From: Streptomyces sp. NBC_01478
GTDB taxonomy: Bacteria; Actinomycetota; Actinomycetes; Streptomycetales; Streptomycetaceae
Direction: 5' to 3'
DNA length: 64,000 bases
Assembly: GCF_036227225.1 (NCBI RefSeq)
Contig: NZ_CP109444.1
Span: forward strand, 7,731,501 to 7,795,500
The notes below the pieces were generated by a model, which worked only from the letters and a program-made list of their open reading frames with translations, did not search any database and was not told the DNA's origin. Shown one piece after another: positions 47,672-57,849 of this stretch. The translations under genes and the position numbers were made by a program. Numbering within the stretch: the stretch's first letter is position 1; each line of letters opens with the position of its first letter.

Positions 47672-48046
47672 TTGGCTGCTGAGCTGCATGTCGAGCTCGT
47701 CGCCGCGGACCGCCAGGTCTGGTCCGGCGAGGCCACCCTGGTCGTCGCGCGCACCACGTCCGGCGACATCGGCGTCATGCCCGGTCACCAGCCGCTGCTC
47801 GGTGTGCTGGAGTCGGGCCCGGTGACCATCCGTACGAGCGACGGCGGGACGGTCGTCGCCGCGGTGCACGGCGGTTTCATCTCGTTCGCGGACAACAAGC
47901 TGTCGCTGCTCGCCGAGATCGCCGAGCTGTCGGACGAGATCGACGTCCAGCGCGTGGAGCGCGAGCTGGAGCGTGCGAAGGCGGAGGGCGACGAGTCCGC
48001 CGAGCGTCGCGCGGACGTCCGACTGCGTGCGGTGGAGACGCGCTGA
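47672..48046 (+). CDS. atpC: ATP synthase F1 subunit epsilon
   Basis: 124 residues from TTG 47672, with GAGGAG upstream. Starts MAAELHVELVAADRQVWSG; GDIGVMPGHQPLLGVL and FADNKLSLLAEIAEL are conserved. Last gene of the operon; inhibits ATP hydrolysis and couples the rotor. TAGACT at 47615 is a weak -10 candidate for a separate promoter. Confidence 0.96.
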   Translation: MAAELHVELVAADRQVWSGEATLVVARTTSGDIGVMPGHQPLLGVLESGPVTIRTSDGGTVVAAVHGGFISFADNKLSLLAEIAELSDEIDVQRVERELERAKAEGDESAERRADVRLRAVETR

Positions 48047-48073
48047 ACCCAGCGTTGACGCGATGACGTGACT

Positions 48074-48117
48074 CAGCCGCGGCTGGGACCGGAGGAATCC
48101 GGCCCCAGCCGCGGCTG
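48074..48117 (+). terminator. Terminator at the end of the atp operon
   Basis: CAGCCGCGGCTGGG/CCCAGCCGCGGCTG, 14 bp perfect with an inner CCGG/CCGG pair, 28 bp after the atpC stop. Confidence 0.85.
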
Positions 48118-48184
48118 AGGCGAATGTGGGTGTTTTTTCCGTTCCGTTACCTGTTTTACCTAGGAGACGAGGAGGTCGGTGTCG

Positions 48185-48631
48185 ATGGTCCTCGCTCTGA
48201 CTGTGTGCGGAATTGTTGTGGCCCTGGTAGTGGTGGGGCTGTTCGTCTTCGGCCTGCGCCGCAGACTCATCCAGCGCTCCGGCGGCACCTTCGACTGTTC
48301 GCTCCGCTGGGACGTCCCGGAGAAACCCGACACCAACGGCAAGGGCTGGAGCTACGGCGTCGCCCGCTACAACGGCGACCGCATCGAGTGGTACCGCGTC
48401 TTCTCCTACGCCTACCGCCCGCGCCGCACGCTGGAACGCTCGGCGATCGAGGTCGCCGGCCGCCGCCTCCCCGAGGGCGAGGAGGAGCTGGCGCTGCTCT
48501 CCGACGCCGTCATCCTGACCTGTCTGCACCGGGGCACGCGGCTCGAACTCGCCATGAGCGAGGACGCGTTGACCGGTTTCCTGGCCTGGCTGGAGGCGGC
48601 TCCACCCGGGCAGAGGGTCAACGTGGCCTGA
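48185..48631 (+). CDS. DUF2550 membrane protein
   Basis: 148 residues. One N-terminal membrane helix (LALTVCGIVVALVVVGLFVFG), then a ~120-residue soluble domain (GGTFDCSLRWD, GWSYGVARYNGDRIEWYRVFS) typical of DUF2550 proteins found after atpC in actinobacteria; function unknown. ATG 48185 has GGAGG nine bases upstream; the GTG at 48179 is only three bases from it. Confidence 0.8.
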   Translation: MVLALTVCGIVVALVVVGLFVFGLRRRLIQRSGGTFDCSLRWDVPEKPDTNGKGWSYGVARYNGDRIEWYRVFSYAYRPRRTLERSAIEVAGRRLPEGEEELALLSDAVILTCLHRGTRLELAMSEDALTGFLAWLEAAPPGQRVNVA

Positions 48632-48815
48632 CCGGACATACCGGGTTGGGTACGTCGGCCTGGCTGACGACGACCGTGCGGGGCGCGGAGCCGAGTGTCA
48701 CGGTGACGTCGACCGGGCAGGCGGCCATGACGGCGGTGGCGAAGGCGCCCGCGAGTGCGGCCCAGGAGGTGATGGGCCTCTTCGCGATGCGGGGCGTGGT
48801 GGACCTGCGCTTCAT
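48618..48815 (-). CDS. Possible small exported or membrane peptide
   Basis: 65 residues; ATG 48815 preceded by GGGGGAAACC. Basic N-terminus, a hydrophobic segment (TSWAALAGAFATAVMAAC), then a short polar tail; the AAC could be a lipobox-like end. It overlaps the end of the DUF2550 gene by 14 bp, tail to tail. Not recognised; could be chance. Confidence 0.4.
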   Translation of the reverse strand: MKRRSTTPRIAKRPITSWAALAGAFATAVMAACPVDVTVTLGSAPRTVVVSQADVPNPVCPVRPR

Positions 48816-48963
48816 GGTTTCCCCCGTTGTGCGCTGTTCCGTTTGTTGCTGGGAGACCACGATGCCCCAGGTCAACGGCCTGCCCCCAGCAGCCATCCGG
48901 CCCGCGACCACGGGCCGAAGGGCCCTCTGAGGTGCACGCCGGGGGCGCGCGCCGCGCACAACG

Positions 48964-48998
48964 CGCCGCGGACAGACCGGTGAGGTCTGCCCGCGGCG
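48964..48998 (-). terminator. Terminator hairpin after chiC
   Basis: CGCCGCGGACAGACC pairs with GGTCTGCCCGCGGCG (one mismatch) around GGTGA. On the minus strand it lies 22 bp after the chiC stop. Confidence 0.75.
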
Positions 48999-49019
48999 GT
49001 GTGCCGAGCGGTGTGGGGA

Positions 49020-50846
<1,827 letters not shown>

Positions 50847-50924
50847 TGAGCGCCTCCTCGGGGTGTCGGGGGGTATCTCGAGGATGGTGGGGCGCGACTG
50901 AGCCTTCGCACCCACAGTGCCGCG

Positions 50925-50968
50925 AGAATAGAAAGGTCTGGACCACGGGTCAATAGGTCTGGACCACT
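50925..50968 (-). promoter_or_regulatory. chiC promoter with two DasR-type direct repeats
   Basis: On the minus strand TTGACC (50948-50953), a 17-base spacer and TATTCT (50925-50930) form a housekeeping-type promoter. The box GGTCTGGACCA occurs at 50935-50945, inside the spacer, and at 50956-50966, just upstream of the -35. These match the direct repeats known at Streptomyces chitinase promoters and the DasR consensus. Confidence 0.8.
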
Positions 50969-51131
50969 TTGGTAGGGGCGTGCTAAACCCCAATTCACGC
51001 ACCGGCAAAGCCACTTGAACCTGGCTGTGCGGCCCCGACTCGGCCTGCGACCGGCTGACGTGCGACTCCACCGTCCGGCGCGATCCACACGCCGTCGCGG
51101 TGCGGGCGGGGGAGACGAGGACACTGGCCGT

Positions 51132-51320
51132 ATGGACGATTCCGCATCCGTATCCGCCCGCCGGGCACGGGCCGACTACAACGCACTGGAGGCGGCGGCG
51201 GACGAGGTGCTTACGCGGAAGGCCCTGCGGACTCTCGCCGAGGAGGGCGACGCACCGTGCGCCACCCTCACGGATGTGCTCGCGGACATCTTCGGCACGT
51301 CGGCCCCGGACGAGGCGTGA
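51132..51320 (+). CDS. Orphan type II antitoxin
   Basis: 62 residues, acidic: MDDSASVSARRARADYNALE, ending TDVLADIFGTSAPDEA. Size, charge and overlap with the following RelE-like frame (GTG 51317 inside its end) fit a type II antitoxin. The partner toxin has a nonsense mutation. The start is the first in-frame ATG, with GAGGA about 12 bases upstream. Confidence 0.6.
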   Translation: MDDSASVSARRARADYNALEAAADEVLTRKALRTLAEEGDAPCATLTDVLADIFGTSAPDEA

Positions 51321-51511
51321 CGTGCCCCTTCGAGTTCGCCGTCGCCGCCCGCCGCCAGTTCAAGGTCGTCGATCAGACGACGGCTCTGGGCGTCCTCCAC
51401 GCGCTGAGCCGTGTCGGCGACGACCCGTACCGCGAGGACGCGGACGTGAAGAAGCTGTCGGGCCACGACGACCTGTAGCGACTGCGCGTCGGAGTCCACC
51501 GACACCTCTGA
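51317..51511 (+). pseudogene. RelE/ParE-like toxin, truncated by a stop codon
   Basis: GTG 51317 opens MTCPFEFAVAARRQFKVVD and continues with GDDPYREDADVKKLSGHDDL, the standard RelE core. It then meets TAG at 51476-51478, where the family has Tyr of the 'GxxxLYRLRVG' strand. The next codons still read RLRVG before the frame ends at TGA 51509-51511. The C-terminal catalytic strands are lost. Confidence 0.75.
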
Positions 51512-51518
51512 CCGTCGG

Positions 51519-52091
51519 TCAGCGCTCCCCGCCGGGGACCCACAGCACATCTCCGGCGTCCTTGTTGGCCGTGCGGGCGAGGATGAACAGCAGGTCCGAC
51601 AGGCGGTTGAGGTAGGTCGCCGTGAGGGGGTTCATCACCTCGGCGTGAGCCTCCAGCGCCGTCCACGTCGAGCGCTCCGCCCGTCGTACGACCGTGCACG
51701 CCTGGTGGAGCAGGGCCGCGCCCGGGGTGCCGCCGGGGAGGATGAAGGAACGGAGCTTCTCCAGCCGCTCGTTGAAGTGGTCGCAGTCCGCTTCCAGTTT
51801 GTCGATGTAGAACTGCTCGACGCGCAGCGGCGGGAACTCCGGTTCGGCGACGACCGGTGTGCACAGGTCCGCGCCCACGTCGAACAGGTCGTTCTGGACG
51901 CGGGTGAGGACCTTGACGATGTCCTCGTCCAGGCCGCCGAGGGCGACGGCCGTGCCGATCGCCGCGTTCGCCTCGTTGGCGTCGGCGTACGCCGAGATGC
52001 GGACGTCGGTCTTGGCGACCCGGCTCATGTCGCCGAGGGCGGTGGTGCCCTGGTCGCCGGTCCTGGTGTAGATGCGCGTCAGATTGACCAT
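51519..52091 (-). CDS. Cob(I)alamin adenosyltransferase (PduO type)
   Basis: 190 residues. It transfers the adenosyl group of ATP to cob(I)alamin. N-terminal ATP-binding MVNLTRIYTRTGDQGTT, then VGADLCTP, the RSFILPGGT helix and VRRAER ... LNRLSDLLFILAR, all PduO hallmarks. There is no Shine-Dalgarno; a -10 lies six bases before the ATG, suggesting a leaderless mRNA. I see no cobalamin riboswitch upstream. Confidence 0.94.
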   Translation of the reverse strand: MVNLTRIYTRTGDQGTTALGDMSRVAKTDVRISAYADANEANAAIGTAVALGGLDEDIVKVLTRVQNDLFDVGADLCTPVVAEPEFPPLRVEQFYIDKLEADCDHFNERLEKLRSFILPGGTPGAALLHQACTVVRRAERSTWTALEAHAEVMNPLTATYLNRLSDLLFILARTANKDAGDVLWVPGGER

Positions 52092-52097
52092 GTGGCC

Positions 52098-52125
52098 AGC
52101 GTAGCCAGGCCCGGCCGGTGCTCAA
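52098..52125 (-). promoter_or_regulatory. Leaderless promoter of the cobalamin adenosyltransferase
   Basis: On the minus strand TTGAGC (52120-52125), 16-base spacer, TACGCT (52098-52103), then six bases to the ATG. This is a good HrdB-type promoter, with the predicted transcript starting at or within a base of the start codon. Confidence 0.6.
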
Positions 52126-52284
52126 CTAGGCCGTACGGGCGGTCGAATGACCCGTGCGGTGTGATGTCCGTCAGATGAGACGTGACGCGCGTTACTAACC
52201 GGTCACACAGCGCCGCACCTTCGCTAGTGTCCGCCGAGAGGCATACGGATACACGCTGTAAGCGTTTCAAAGGGGAGTCGCACA

Positions 52285-53133
52285 GTGGCACGGAAGCTTG
52301 CCGTCATCGGCGCCGGACTCATGGGTTCCGGTATCGCCCAGGTCTCCGCGCAGGCGGGCTGGGACGTCGTCCTGCGCGATGTCACCGACGAAGCCCTCAA
52401 GCGTGGCACCGACGGCATCAAGGCCTCGTACGACAAGTTCGTGAGCAAGGGGAAGCTGGAGGCGCACGACGCCGACGCCGCCCTCGGCCGGATCACCGCG
52501 ACCACCGACCTCGACGCCGTCGCCGACGCGGACATCGTCGTCGAGGCCGTCTTCGAGAAGCTCGAAGTCAAGCACGAGATCTTCCGCGCGCTCGACAAGA
52601 TCGCCCGGGAGGACGCCGTCCTCGCCTCCAACACCTCCGCCATCCCGATCACGAAGATCGCGGCCGTGACGGAGCGTCCGGAGCGCGTCGTGGGCACGCA
52701 CTTCTTCTCACCGGTCCCGATGATGGGCCTGTGCGAGCTGGTGCGCGGATACAAGACGAGCGACGAAACCCTCGCCACCGCAAGGGAGTTCGCCGAATCC
52801 GTCGGCAAGACCTGCATCGTCGTCAACCGTGACGTGGCCGGCTTCGTGACGACCCGTCTCATCTCGGCGCTCGTCGTCGAGGCGGCGAAGCTGTACGAGT
52901 CGGGTGTCGCCACCGCCGAGGACATCGACCTCGCCTGCCAACTGGGCTTCGGTCACGCGATGGGCCCGCTGGCGACGGCGGACCTCACCGGCGTCGACAT
53001 CCTGCTGCACGCCACGAGCAACATCTACACCGAGTCACAGGACGAGAAGTTCGCCCCGCCGGAGCTGATGCGCCGAATGGTGGACGCCGGTGACATCGGA
53101 CGCAAGAGCGGGCAGGGCTTCTACAAGCACTGA
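52285..53133 (+). CDS. 3-hydroxybutyryl-CoA dehydrogenase
   Basis: 282 residues from GTG 52285, with GGGGAG upstream. It oxidises (S)-3-hydroxybutyryl-CoA, or reduces acetoacetyl-CoA, with NAD(P). Rossmann loop VIGAGLMGSGIAQV, catalytic His in GTHFFSPVPMM, VNRDVAGFVTTRL and GFGHAMGPLATADLTG with the second-domain motif. It could feed the ethylmalonyl-CoA or butyrate routes. No other beta-oxidation gene is adjacent. Confidence 0.94.
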   Translation: MARKLAVIGAGLMGSGIAQVSAQAGWDVVLRDVTDEALKRGTDGIKASYDKFVSKGKLEAHDADAALGRITATTDLDAVADADIVVEAVFEKLEVKHEIFRALDKIAREDAVLASNTSAIPITKIAAVTERPERVVGTHFFSPVPMMGLCELVRGYKTSDETLATAREFAESVGKTCIVVNRDVAGFVTTRLISALVVEAAKLYESGVATAEDIDLACQLGFGHAMGPLATADLTGVDILLHATSNIYTESQDEKFAPPELMRRMVDAGDIGRKSGQGFYKH

Positions 53134-53305
53134 AACCGCACACGCCCCAGAGCCTTCACACCCAGGGGTGAATTCGGTATCGGTTCGCTCACAGACGGCA
53201 ACCTCCCGGCACTTCACGCAGTCAGACGTTGCATCGCCGACTTCGGCGGCATCACCGGCACCACCGATATCACCGAGTACGCCACCGCACTCACGGGGAG
53301 CGCAT

Positions 53306-53629
53306 ATGTACATCAGGGGCGACCACGTCGAGCTGGTCGTCGGGGGCCGCCTCGACGTCCGCAGCGCGGCGGACGCCCGTACGGTCCTGCACTCGGCCGT
53401 CGACGACGGAGTCGGCGATCTGGTGCTGGACCTGTCCGAGCTCGACTCCTGGGACGCCACCGGCCTCGGCGTGATCATGGGAGCCCACCGACGGGCCGGC
53501 CGCTGCGGCCGCCGCCTGGTGCTGCGCCGCGTACCACCGCAGATGCAGCGCCTGCTCGTGGCCACCCGGCTGCACCGCATCCTCGCCATCGAGGGCGGGA
53601 TCGGCGTGGAGTCGCTTCCCAGGGTCTGA
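53306..53629 (+). CDS. STAS-domain anti-sigma-factor antagonist-like protein
   Basis: 107 residues, a single STAS domain. ATG 53306 after GGGGAG. The phosphorylation loop reads LDSWDATGLGVIMGAHRRA: Thr replaces the usual Ser of DSSG in SpoIIAA/BldG, still phosphorylatable. No anti-sigma kinase or sigma factor is nearby; the next gene, 246 bp away, encodes a P-loop protein that could be a partner. Confidence 0.85.
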   Translation: MYIRGDHVELVVGGRLDVRSAADARTVLHSAVDDGVGDLVLDLSELDSWDATGLGVIMGAHRRAGRCGRRLVLRRVPPQMQRLLVATRLHRILAIEGGIGVESLPRV

Positions 53630-53875
53630 CGTCCGCCGCACCCAATCCTCCGCACGCAATCCTGCGCACACAATCCTCATGAGACTGTGACGTCTCGGAC
53701 GGCCCGGTACCCCGGACTGTCGTAGATACTGTGCCAAGGTTTAAGGTTCGGTCGCCCGCTGCCACACAACCCTTCGCGCGGGCCCGGACCAGAAGCGACA
53801 GCGCGGTGTGCACAAGGCCGGGAGGGGCCTGGGTCCTGTCGACCCGCACACGACGCTTTTGGGGGGCTTGGACCT

Positions 53876-56374
53876 ATGGACCCGATCGACCGGGAGCCCG
53901 AGGAGTACGGCCAGGACGGCGACGACACGTCGTCCCGTCAGCGCCCGCCCCGGGAACCCCTCACGCCCGACTTCGGCCAGCACACACCCGCACTCGCGCG
54001 CACCGTACAGGTGGTCGCCGGTGAGTTCCTGCTCACCGTCAACCCCGTCGACGGCAGCGAGATCGAGGCCTGCCAGCCCGGACAGCGGCCCGGTCGGCCG
54101 GCGAAGTTCAGTGCCGCCGAGCGCGCCGAGAACGCCCGCGCGGCCAGACCGCCGGCCCCGCCCGGCCTCAACCGCCCCGAACTGCCGCTCCTGGAACGCC
54201 AGGAGGAGCGCGAGCGTCTTGTACGGCTGCTCGCCCGCGGCCGTTCCGTACGGCTCACCGGCCCCTCGGGCTCCGGGCGCACCAGCCTGCTCGACCTCGT
54301 CGCCGAGGACTGCCTGGACCTCGCCCCCGACGGCGTGATCCGCCTCACCGGCTTCCACCGCACCACCACCGACCTCCTGCACGACCTCTTCCACGCCGTC
54401 TACGACGCACCCCTGCACCGGCCCGACCGGCAGGAACTGCTCGCGCTCACGGGCGAGATCGGCGCGGTCGTCGTCCTCGACGACATCGAGTTCGGTGCCG
54501 CCGCCCTCGACGAGCTCCTCGACGCGACGCCCGAGTGCGCCTTCCTGATCGCCGCGACCCCGGAGGTCCCCGCACCGTCCGCGGACTCCGCCATCGAGGA
54601 GGTCTTCCTCGGCGGCCTGGGCCGGGCCGGCGCCGTGGAGGTCCTGGAGCGCGCGGTGGGCCGCGTCCTCACCGAGGAGGAGGCCAACTGGGCGGGCGAC
54701 CTCTACTTCGAGTCCGAGGGGCTGCCTCTGCGCTTCGTCCAGGCCGGCGCCCTGCTGCGCCAGCGCGACGAACTGCGCGTCGGCACCAGCGCCGTCGAGG
54801 AGTTCGGCGTCTTCCAGGACGCGCCCCCGGTCGACGTGCCCTTCGACGCCCCGCCCCTGGACCCCGACGCGGGCGACGCCGTACCCCTGCCGTCCCTCGG
54901 TGAGGCCGCCGCGCCCGCACCGCTGCTCGCCTCCCGGCTCAGCCCTTCGGCCCGCGCCACCCTGCGCTTCGCCGTCGCGCTCGACGGCGAGGTGCCGCAC
55001 CAGGCGCATCTGCCCGCACTCGTCGGCGACACCCACGCGGACGCCGCCCTCGGCGAACTCGCGGCCTCCGGACTGGTCTCCCCGGTCGGCTCCCGCTACC
55101 GGCTCGCCGCCGGCGTCCAGGCCCAGATCGAGGCCGCCGGATACGGCGACGACGTCGCGTCCGGTGCCCTCATCGCCGCCCTGCACTACTCCTGGTGGGC
55201 CGGGCACCCCTCGGTCACCCCCGCGCGCGTGTGCGCCGAGGCGGACGCCCTGCTCGCCGCGCTCGTCGCCCTCCTGCCGGCGACCACCCCGCCCGGCGAC
55301 GGCGAGGAGAGCACCACCGTCCACCTGGCCCGCACGGCGGCCCCCGCGTTCGCCGCCGGACTGCACTGGAGCGCCTGGGAGCGCGTGCTGCGTTCCGGCG
55401 CCGAGGCCGCCCGGCTCGCCGACGATGTGAGTGAACAGGCCTATTTCCAGCACGAGTTGGGGGTCCTCGCGCTCTGCGAGGGTGAACTCGACCGGGCCCG
55501 GGCCGAGTTGGAGTCCTCCATCGGCCTGCGCGGCGCCGCCGCCGACAAGCGCGGCGCCGTCGCCGGGCGCCGGGCCCTCGCCCTGGTCGCCGACCGCTCC
55601 GGCTTCGCGCTCGGCCCCGGCGCCATGGCCGGCGAGGAGGTGCCCGACGCGCGCCACGAGGAGTCGGCCCCGCCGCCAGGCGGCACACCGGCGCCCTTCC
55701 CGCCGCTCCAGCCGCCCGGCGAGACCTACACCCTCGTCTCCCCCCAGGCCTCGTCCCTGAAGTCCCACAACAAGGCCCGGGGCGGCCTGCGCGGCTATGC
55801 CCGGCGCAACCTCGTCGCGGCCGGCGCGGGCGTCCTGCTCGCCGCCGTCCTCGGCACGGTCGTCACCCTCGGCGCCACGTCCAACAACAACGCCGACAAC
55901 CCCTCCGACAAGGTCGGCGTCAACCCGTCCGCGAGCCAGGGCGCCGGCGACGACAACCTCGGCGCGGACCCCGCGAAGGGCGACGACAGCAGCACCGGCA
56001 CGGCCACCGGCCGCCCGACCGACCCGGGCCCGGACGGCACGATGGGCACGTCGGACGATCCGACACCGACGGGCAGCGGGACGCCTTCGGACCGGCCGAG
56101 CGGGACGAGCGGGTCGACCACACCGACGCCGTCCAAGTCCACGTCGACGAAGCCTGCTTCGCCGAGCCCGTCCACGTCGAGGCCGACGACACCGACCACC
56201 CCGGCCTCGCCGACCACCTCCGCACCGACGGACACCACGTCACCGTCACCGTCGGACACGTCCAGCGCCCCGGCCACCGACACCTCCGCGAGCGGCGCGA
56301 CCTCCAGCGCCCCCATGGACACGACCAGTTCGGCCGCGCCCGCGAGCAGCGGCGCTTCGGGTGCCGTCATCTGA
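53876..56374 (+). CDS. Large membrane-anchored P-loop (STAND-like) protein with mucin-like tail
   Basis: 832 residues. Cytoplasmic N-terminus with a P-loop at ~123-131, GPSGSGRTSLLDLV, in which the Walker A Lys is Arg, and a Walker B-like VVVLDDIEFG. A long helical region follows (~220-600), with a TPR-like segment (YFQHELGVLALCEGELDRAR). One membrane helix (NLVAAGAGVLLAAVLGTVVT) at ~643-662 and an extracellular ~165-residue Thr/Ser/Pro tail that could be glycosylated. A possible signalling ATPase. It follows the STAS gene; a bidirectional hairpin ends it. Confidence 0.75.
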   Translation: MDPIDREPEEYGQDGDDTSSRQRPPREPLTPDFGQHTPALARTVQVVAGEFLLTVNPVDGSEIEACQPGQRPGRPAKFSAAERAENARAARPPAPPGLNRPELPLLERQEERERLVRLLARGRSVRLTGPSGSGRTSLLDLVAEDCLDLAPDGVIRLTGFHRTTTDLLHDLFHAVYDAPLHRPDRQELLALTGEIGAVVVLDDIEFGAAALDELLDATPECAFLIAATPEVPAPSADSAIEEVFLGGLGRAGAVEVLERAVGRVLTEEEANWAGDLYFESEGLPLRFVQAGALLRQRDELRVGTSAVEEFGVFQDAPPVDVPFDAPPLDPDAGDAVPLPSLGEAAAPAPLLASRLSPSARATLRFAVALDGEVPHQAHLPALVGDTHADAALGELAASGLVSPVGSRYRLAAGVQAQIEAAGYGDDVASGALIAALHYSWWAGHPSVTPARVCAEADALLAALVALLPATTPPGDGEESTTVHLARTAAPAFAAGLHWSAWERVLRSGAEAARLADDVSEQAYFQHELGVLALCEGELDRARAELESSIGLRGAAADKRGAVAGRRALALVADRSGFALGPGAMAGEEVPDARHEESAPPPGGTPAPFPPLQPPGETYTLVSPQASSLKSHNKARGGLRGYARRNLVAAGAGVLLAAVLGTVVTLGATSNNNADNPSDKVGVNPSASQGAGDDNLGADPAKGDDSSTGTATGRPTDPGPDGTMGTSDDPTPTGSGTPSDRPSGTSGSTTPTPSKSTSTKPASPSPSTSRPTTPTTPASPTTSAPTDTTSPSPSDTSSAPATDTSASGATSSAPMDTTSSAAPASSGASGAVI

Positions 56375-56390
56375 CACTCCGTACGACACG

Positions 56391-56425
56391 AAAGGGCCGG
56401 CTCCGATGATCGGAACCGGCCCTTT
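56391..56425. terminator. Bidirectional terminator between P-loop gene and nucS
   Basis: AAAGGGCCGG(CTCCG) pairs with (CGGA)ACCGGCCCTTT(T), lying between two convergent genes. The A-run and T-run flanks suit both directions. Confidence 0.85.
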
Positions 56426-56439
56426 TCGGCGCGGGGAGG

Positions 56440-57120
56440 TCAGAACAGGCGCAGCTTGTCGTCCTCGATGCCGCGCAGGGCGTTGTAGTCCAGGACCGTG
56501 CAGCCGATGCCGCGGTCGGTGGCGAGGACGCGGGCCTGGGGCTTGATCTCCTGGGCGGCGAAGATGCCGCGGACCGGGGCGAGATGGGGATCGCGGTTCA
56601 ACAGCTCCAGGTAGCGCGTGAGTTGCTCCACGCCGTCGATCTCGCCGCGCCGCTTGATCTCGATCGCGACGGTCTGGCCCTCGCCGTCCCGGCACAGGAT
56701 GTCGACCGGGCCGATGGCCGTCATGTACTCGCGGCGGATCAGCGTGTAGCCCTCGCCGAGGGTGTCGATGCGGTCGGCGAGCAGCTCCTGGAGGTGCGCT
56801 TCCACGCCGTCCTTGATCAGGCCGGGGTCCACGCCGAGTTCGTGCGAGGAGTCGTGGAGGATCTCCTCCATCGTGATGATGAGCTTCTCGCCCGCCTTGT
56901 TGGTGACGGTCCAGATGTCCGCGGGATCGTCGGGAGCCCCCGAACCCTCCTTCAACGTGCAGGGCGGCGACATCCAGTTGAGGGGCTTGTAGGCCCGGTC
57001 GTCCGCGTGGATCGAGACGCTGCCGTCCGCCTTCACCAGGATCAGACGGGGGGCGGAGGGGAGGTGGGCGGTGAGCCGGCCCGCGTAGTCCACGGAACAC
57101 CGGGCAATGACGAGACGCAT
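56440..57120 (-). CDS. nucS: Mismatch-specific endonuclease NucS (EndoMS)
   Basis: 226 residues. Non-canonical mismatch repair nuclease of actinobacteria, which lack MutS/MutL; it cuts both strands at G-T, G-G and T-T mismatches. N-terminal dimer/DNA-binding domain from [16 protein letters not shown]; the RecB-like nuclease core shows the Asp in [10 protein letters not shown] and the E-x-K in [16 protein letters not shown] 57120 matches the family start. TAGCGT lies eight bases upstream, so the mRNA may be leaderless. Confidence 0.94.
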   Translation of the reverse strand: MRLVIARCSVDYAGRLTAHLPSAPRLILVKADGSVSIHADDRAYKPLNWMSPPCTLKEGSGAPDDPADIWTVTNKAGEKLIITMEEILHDSSHELGVDPGLIKDGVEAHLQELLADRIDTLGEGYTLIRREYMTAIGPVDILCRDGEGQTVAIEIKRRGEIDGVEQLTRYLELLNRDPHLAPVRGIFAAQEIKPQARVLATDRGIGCTVLDYNALRGIEDDKLRLF

Positions 57121-57128
57121 GGTCGGCA

Positions 57129-57134
57129 ACGCTA
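57129..57134 (-). promoter_or_regulatory. -10 element TAGCGT of nucS
   Basis: TAGCGT on the minus strand ends eight bases before the nucS ATG; no Shine-Dalgarno lies between. The transcript would start at or a base or two before the ATG. Confidence 0.4.
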
Positions 57135-57373
57135 CTCGACGGGCGGCAGTGAACGCGATTCGCCCTGGAAGACCCGTGACGCCCCTTGTTCATTAGTGGC
57201 CGATTGTGGGCCTATTGAGAGTTCCGTATGTACGCATTCTCCTGGTGCCGCCTCCTTCTGTTGCCTACCGTATAAACGGGAGGTCGCGACACGTGTACGC
57301 AGCGTGTTCGTAATCGCGGACTCCCTTACCTGTCCGGCAACCCCTGCGCGTTGGGGGTGCGAGAGGAGAACCC

Positions 57374-57766
57374 ATGTCGCTCGACGTCTCACCGGCCCTA
57401 CTCGAAAAGGCCGAGCGAGGCGAGGTCGACGAAGCTGAATTCGTCGACTGCGTCCGGACCTCCCTGCCTTACGCATGGGAGATGATCAGCTCCCTGGTGG
57501 CTCAGCTGAAGGTCGACGGCGGTGCGTTCGCCGACAACCAGACGCCGCCGCCGGACGAGCAGGCACGCGGTCAGTTGCTGCGTGCGCTCGCGAGTGACGC
57601 GATACGCGGCGCGCTGCAGCGGCACTTCGGTGTGCGGCTGGCCTTCCAGAACTGCCATCGGGTGGCGGTGTTCCCGCTGGACGGCTCGGTCGACGAAACG
57701 CTGACCCGCTTCACCTCGGTGCGCAGTCAACTGCTGAACCAGTCCCCGGAGTTCAGGGACTGCTGA
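57374..57766 (+). CDS. SCO5389-family conserved protein
   Basis: 130 residues; GAGAGGAG lies upstream of the ATG. MSLDVSPALLEKAERGEVDE, a Cys in FVDCVRTSLPYAWEMISSL, and FGVRLAFQNCHRVAVFPL are conserved in a small Streptomyces-wide family known only by its locus name; function unknown. Soluble, helical at first. It is divergent from nucS across 253 bp. Confidence 0.75.
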   Translation: MSLDVSPALLEKAERGEVDEAEFVDCVRTSLPYAWEMISSLVAQLKVDGGAFADNQTPPPDEQARGQLLRALASDAIRGALQRHFGVRLAFQNCHRVAVFPLDGSVDETLTRFTSVRSQLLNQSPEFRDC

Positions 57767-57849
57767 CGCGGCGATCGCGCACCATCGCTTGCCGCTCCGT
57801 ACGCGGGAGGTGCCTTCAGTACTGGGGCGGCAAGCTCTCCGCGGTTCGC

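Noticed and set aside
51980..52160. Cobalamin riboswitch before the adenosyltransferase gene
   Set aside because: A promoter lies directly before the ATG, leaving no room for a leader; no B12-box-like sequence seen.
53741..55768. 675-residue minus-strand ORF opposite the P-loop gene
   Set aside because: Gly/Glu-rich mirror of the plus-strand gene, without a start signal.
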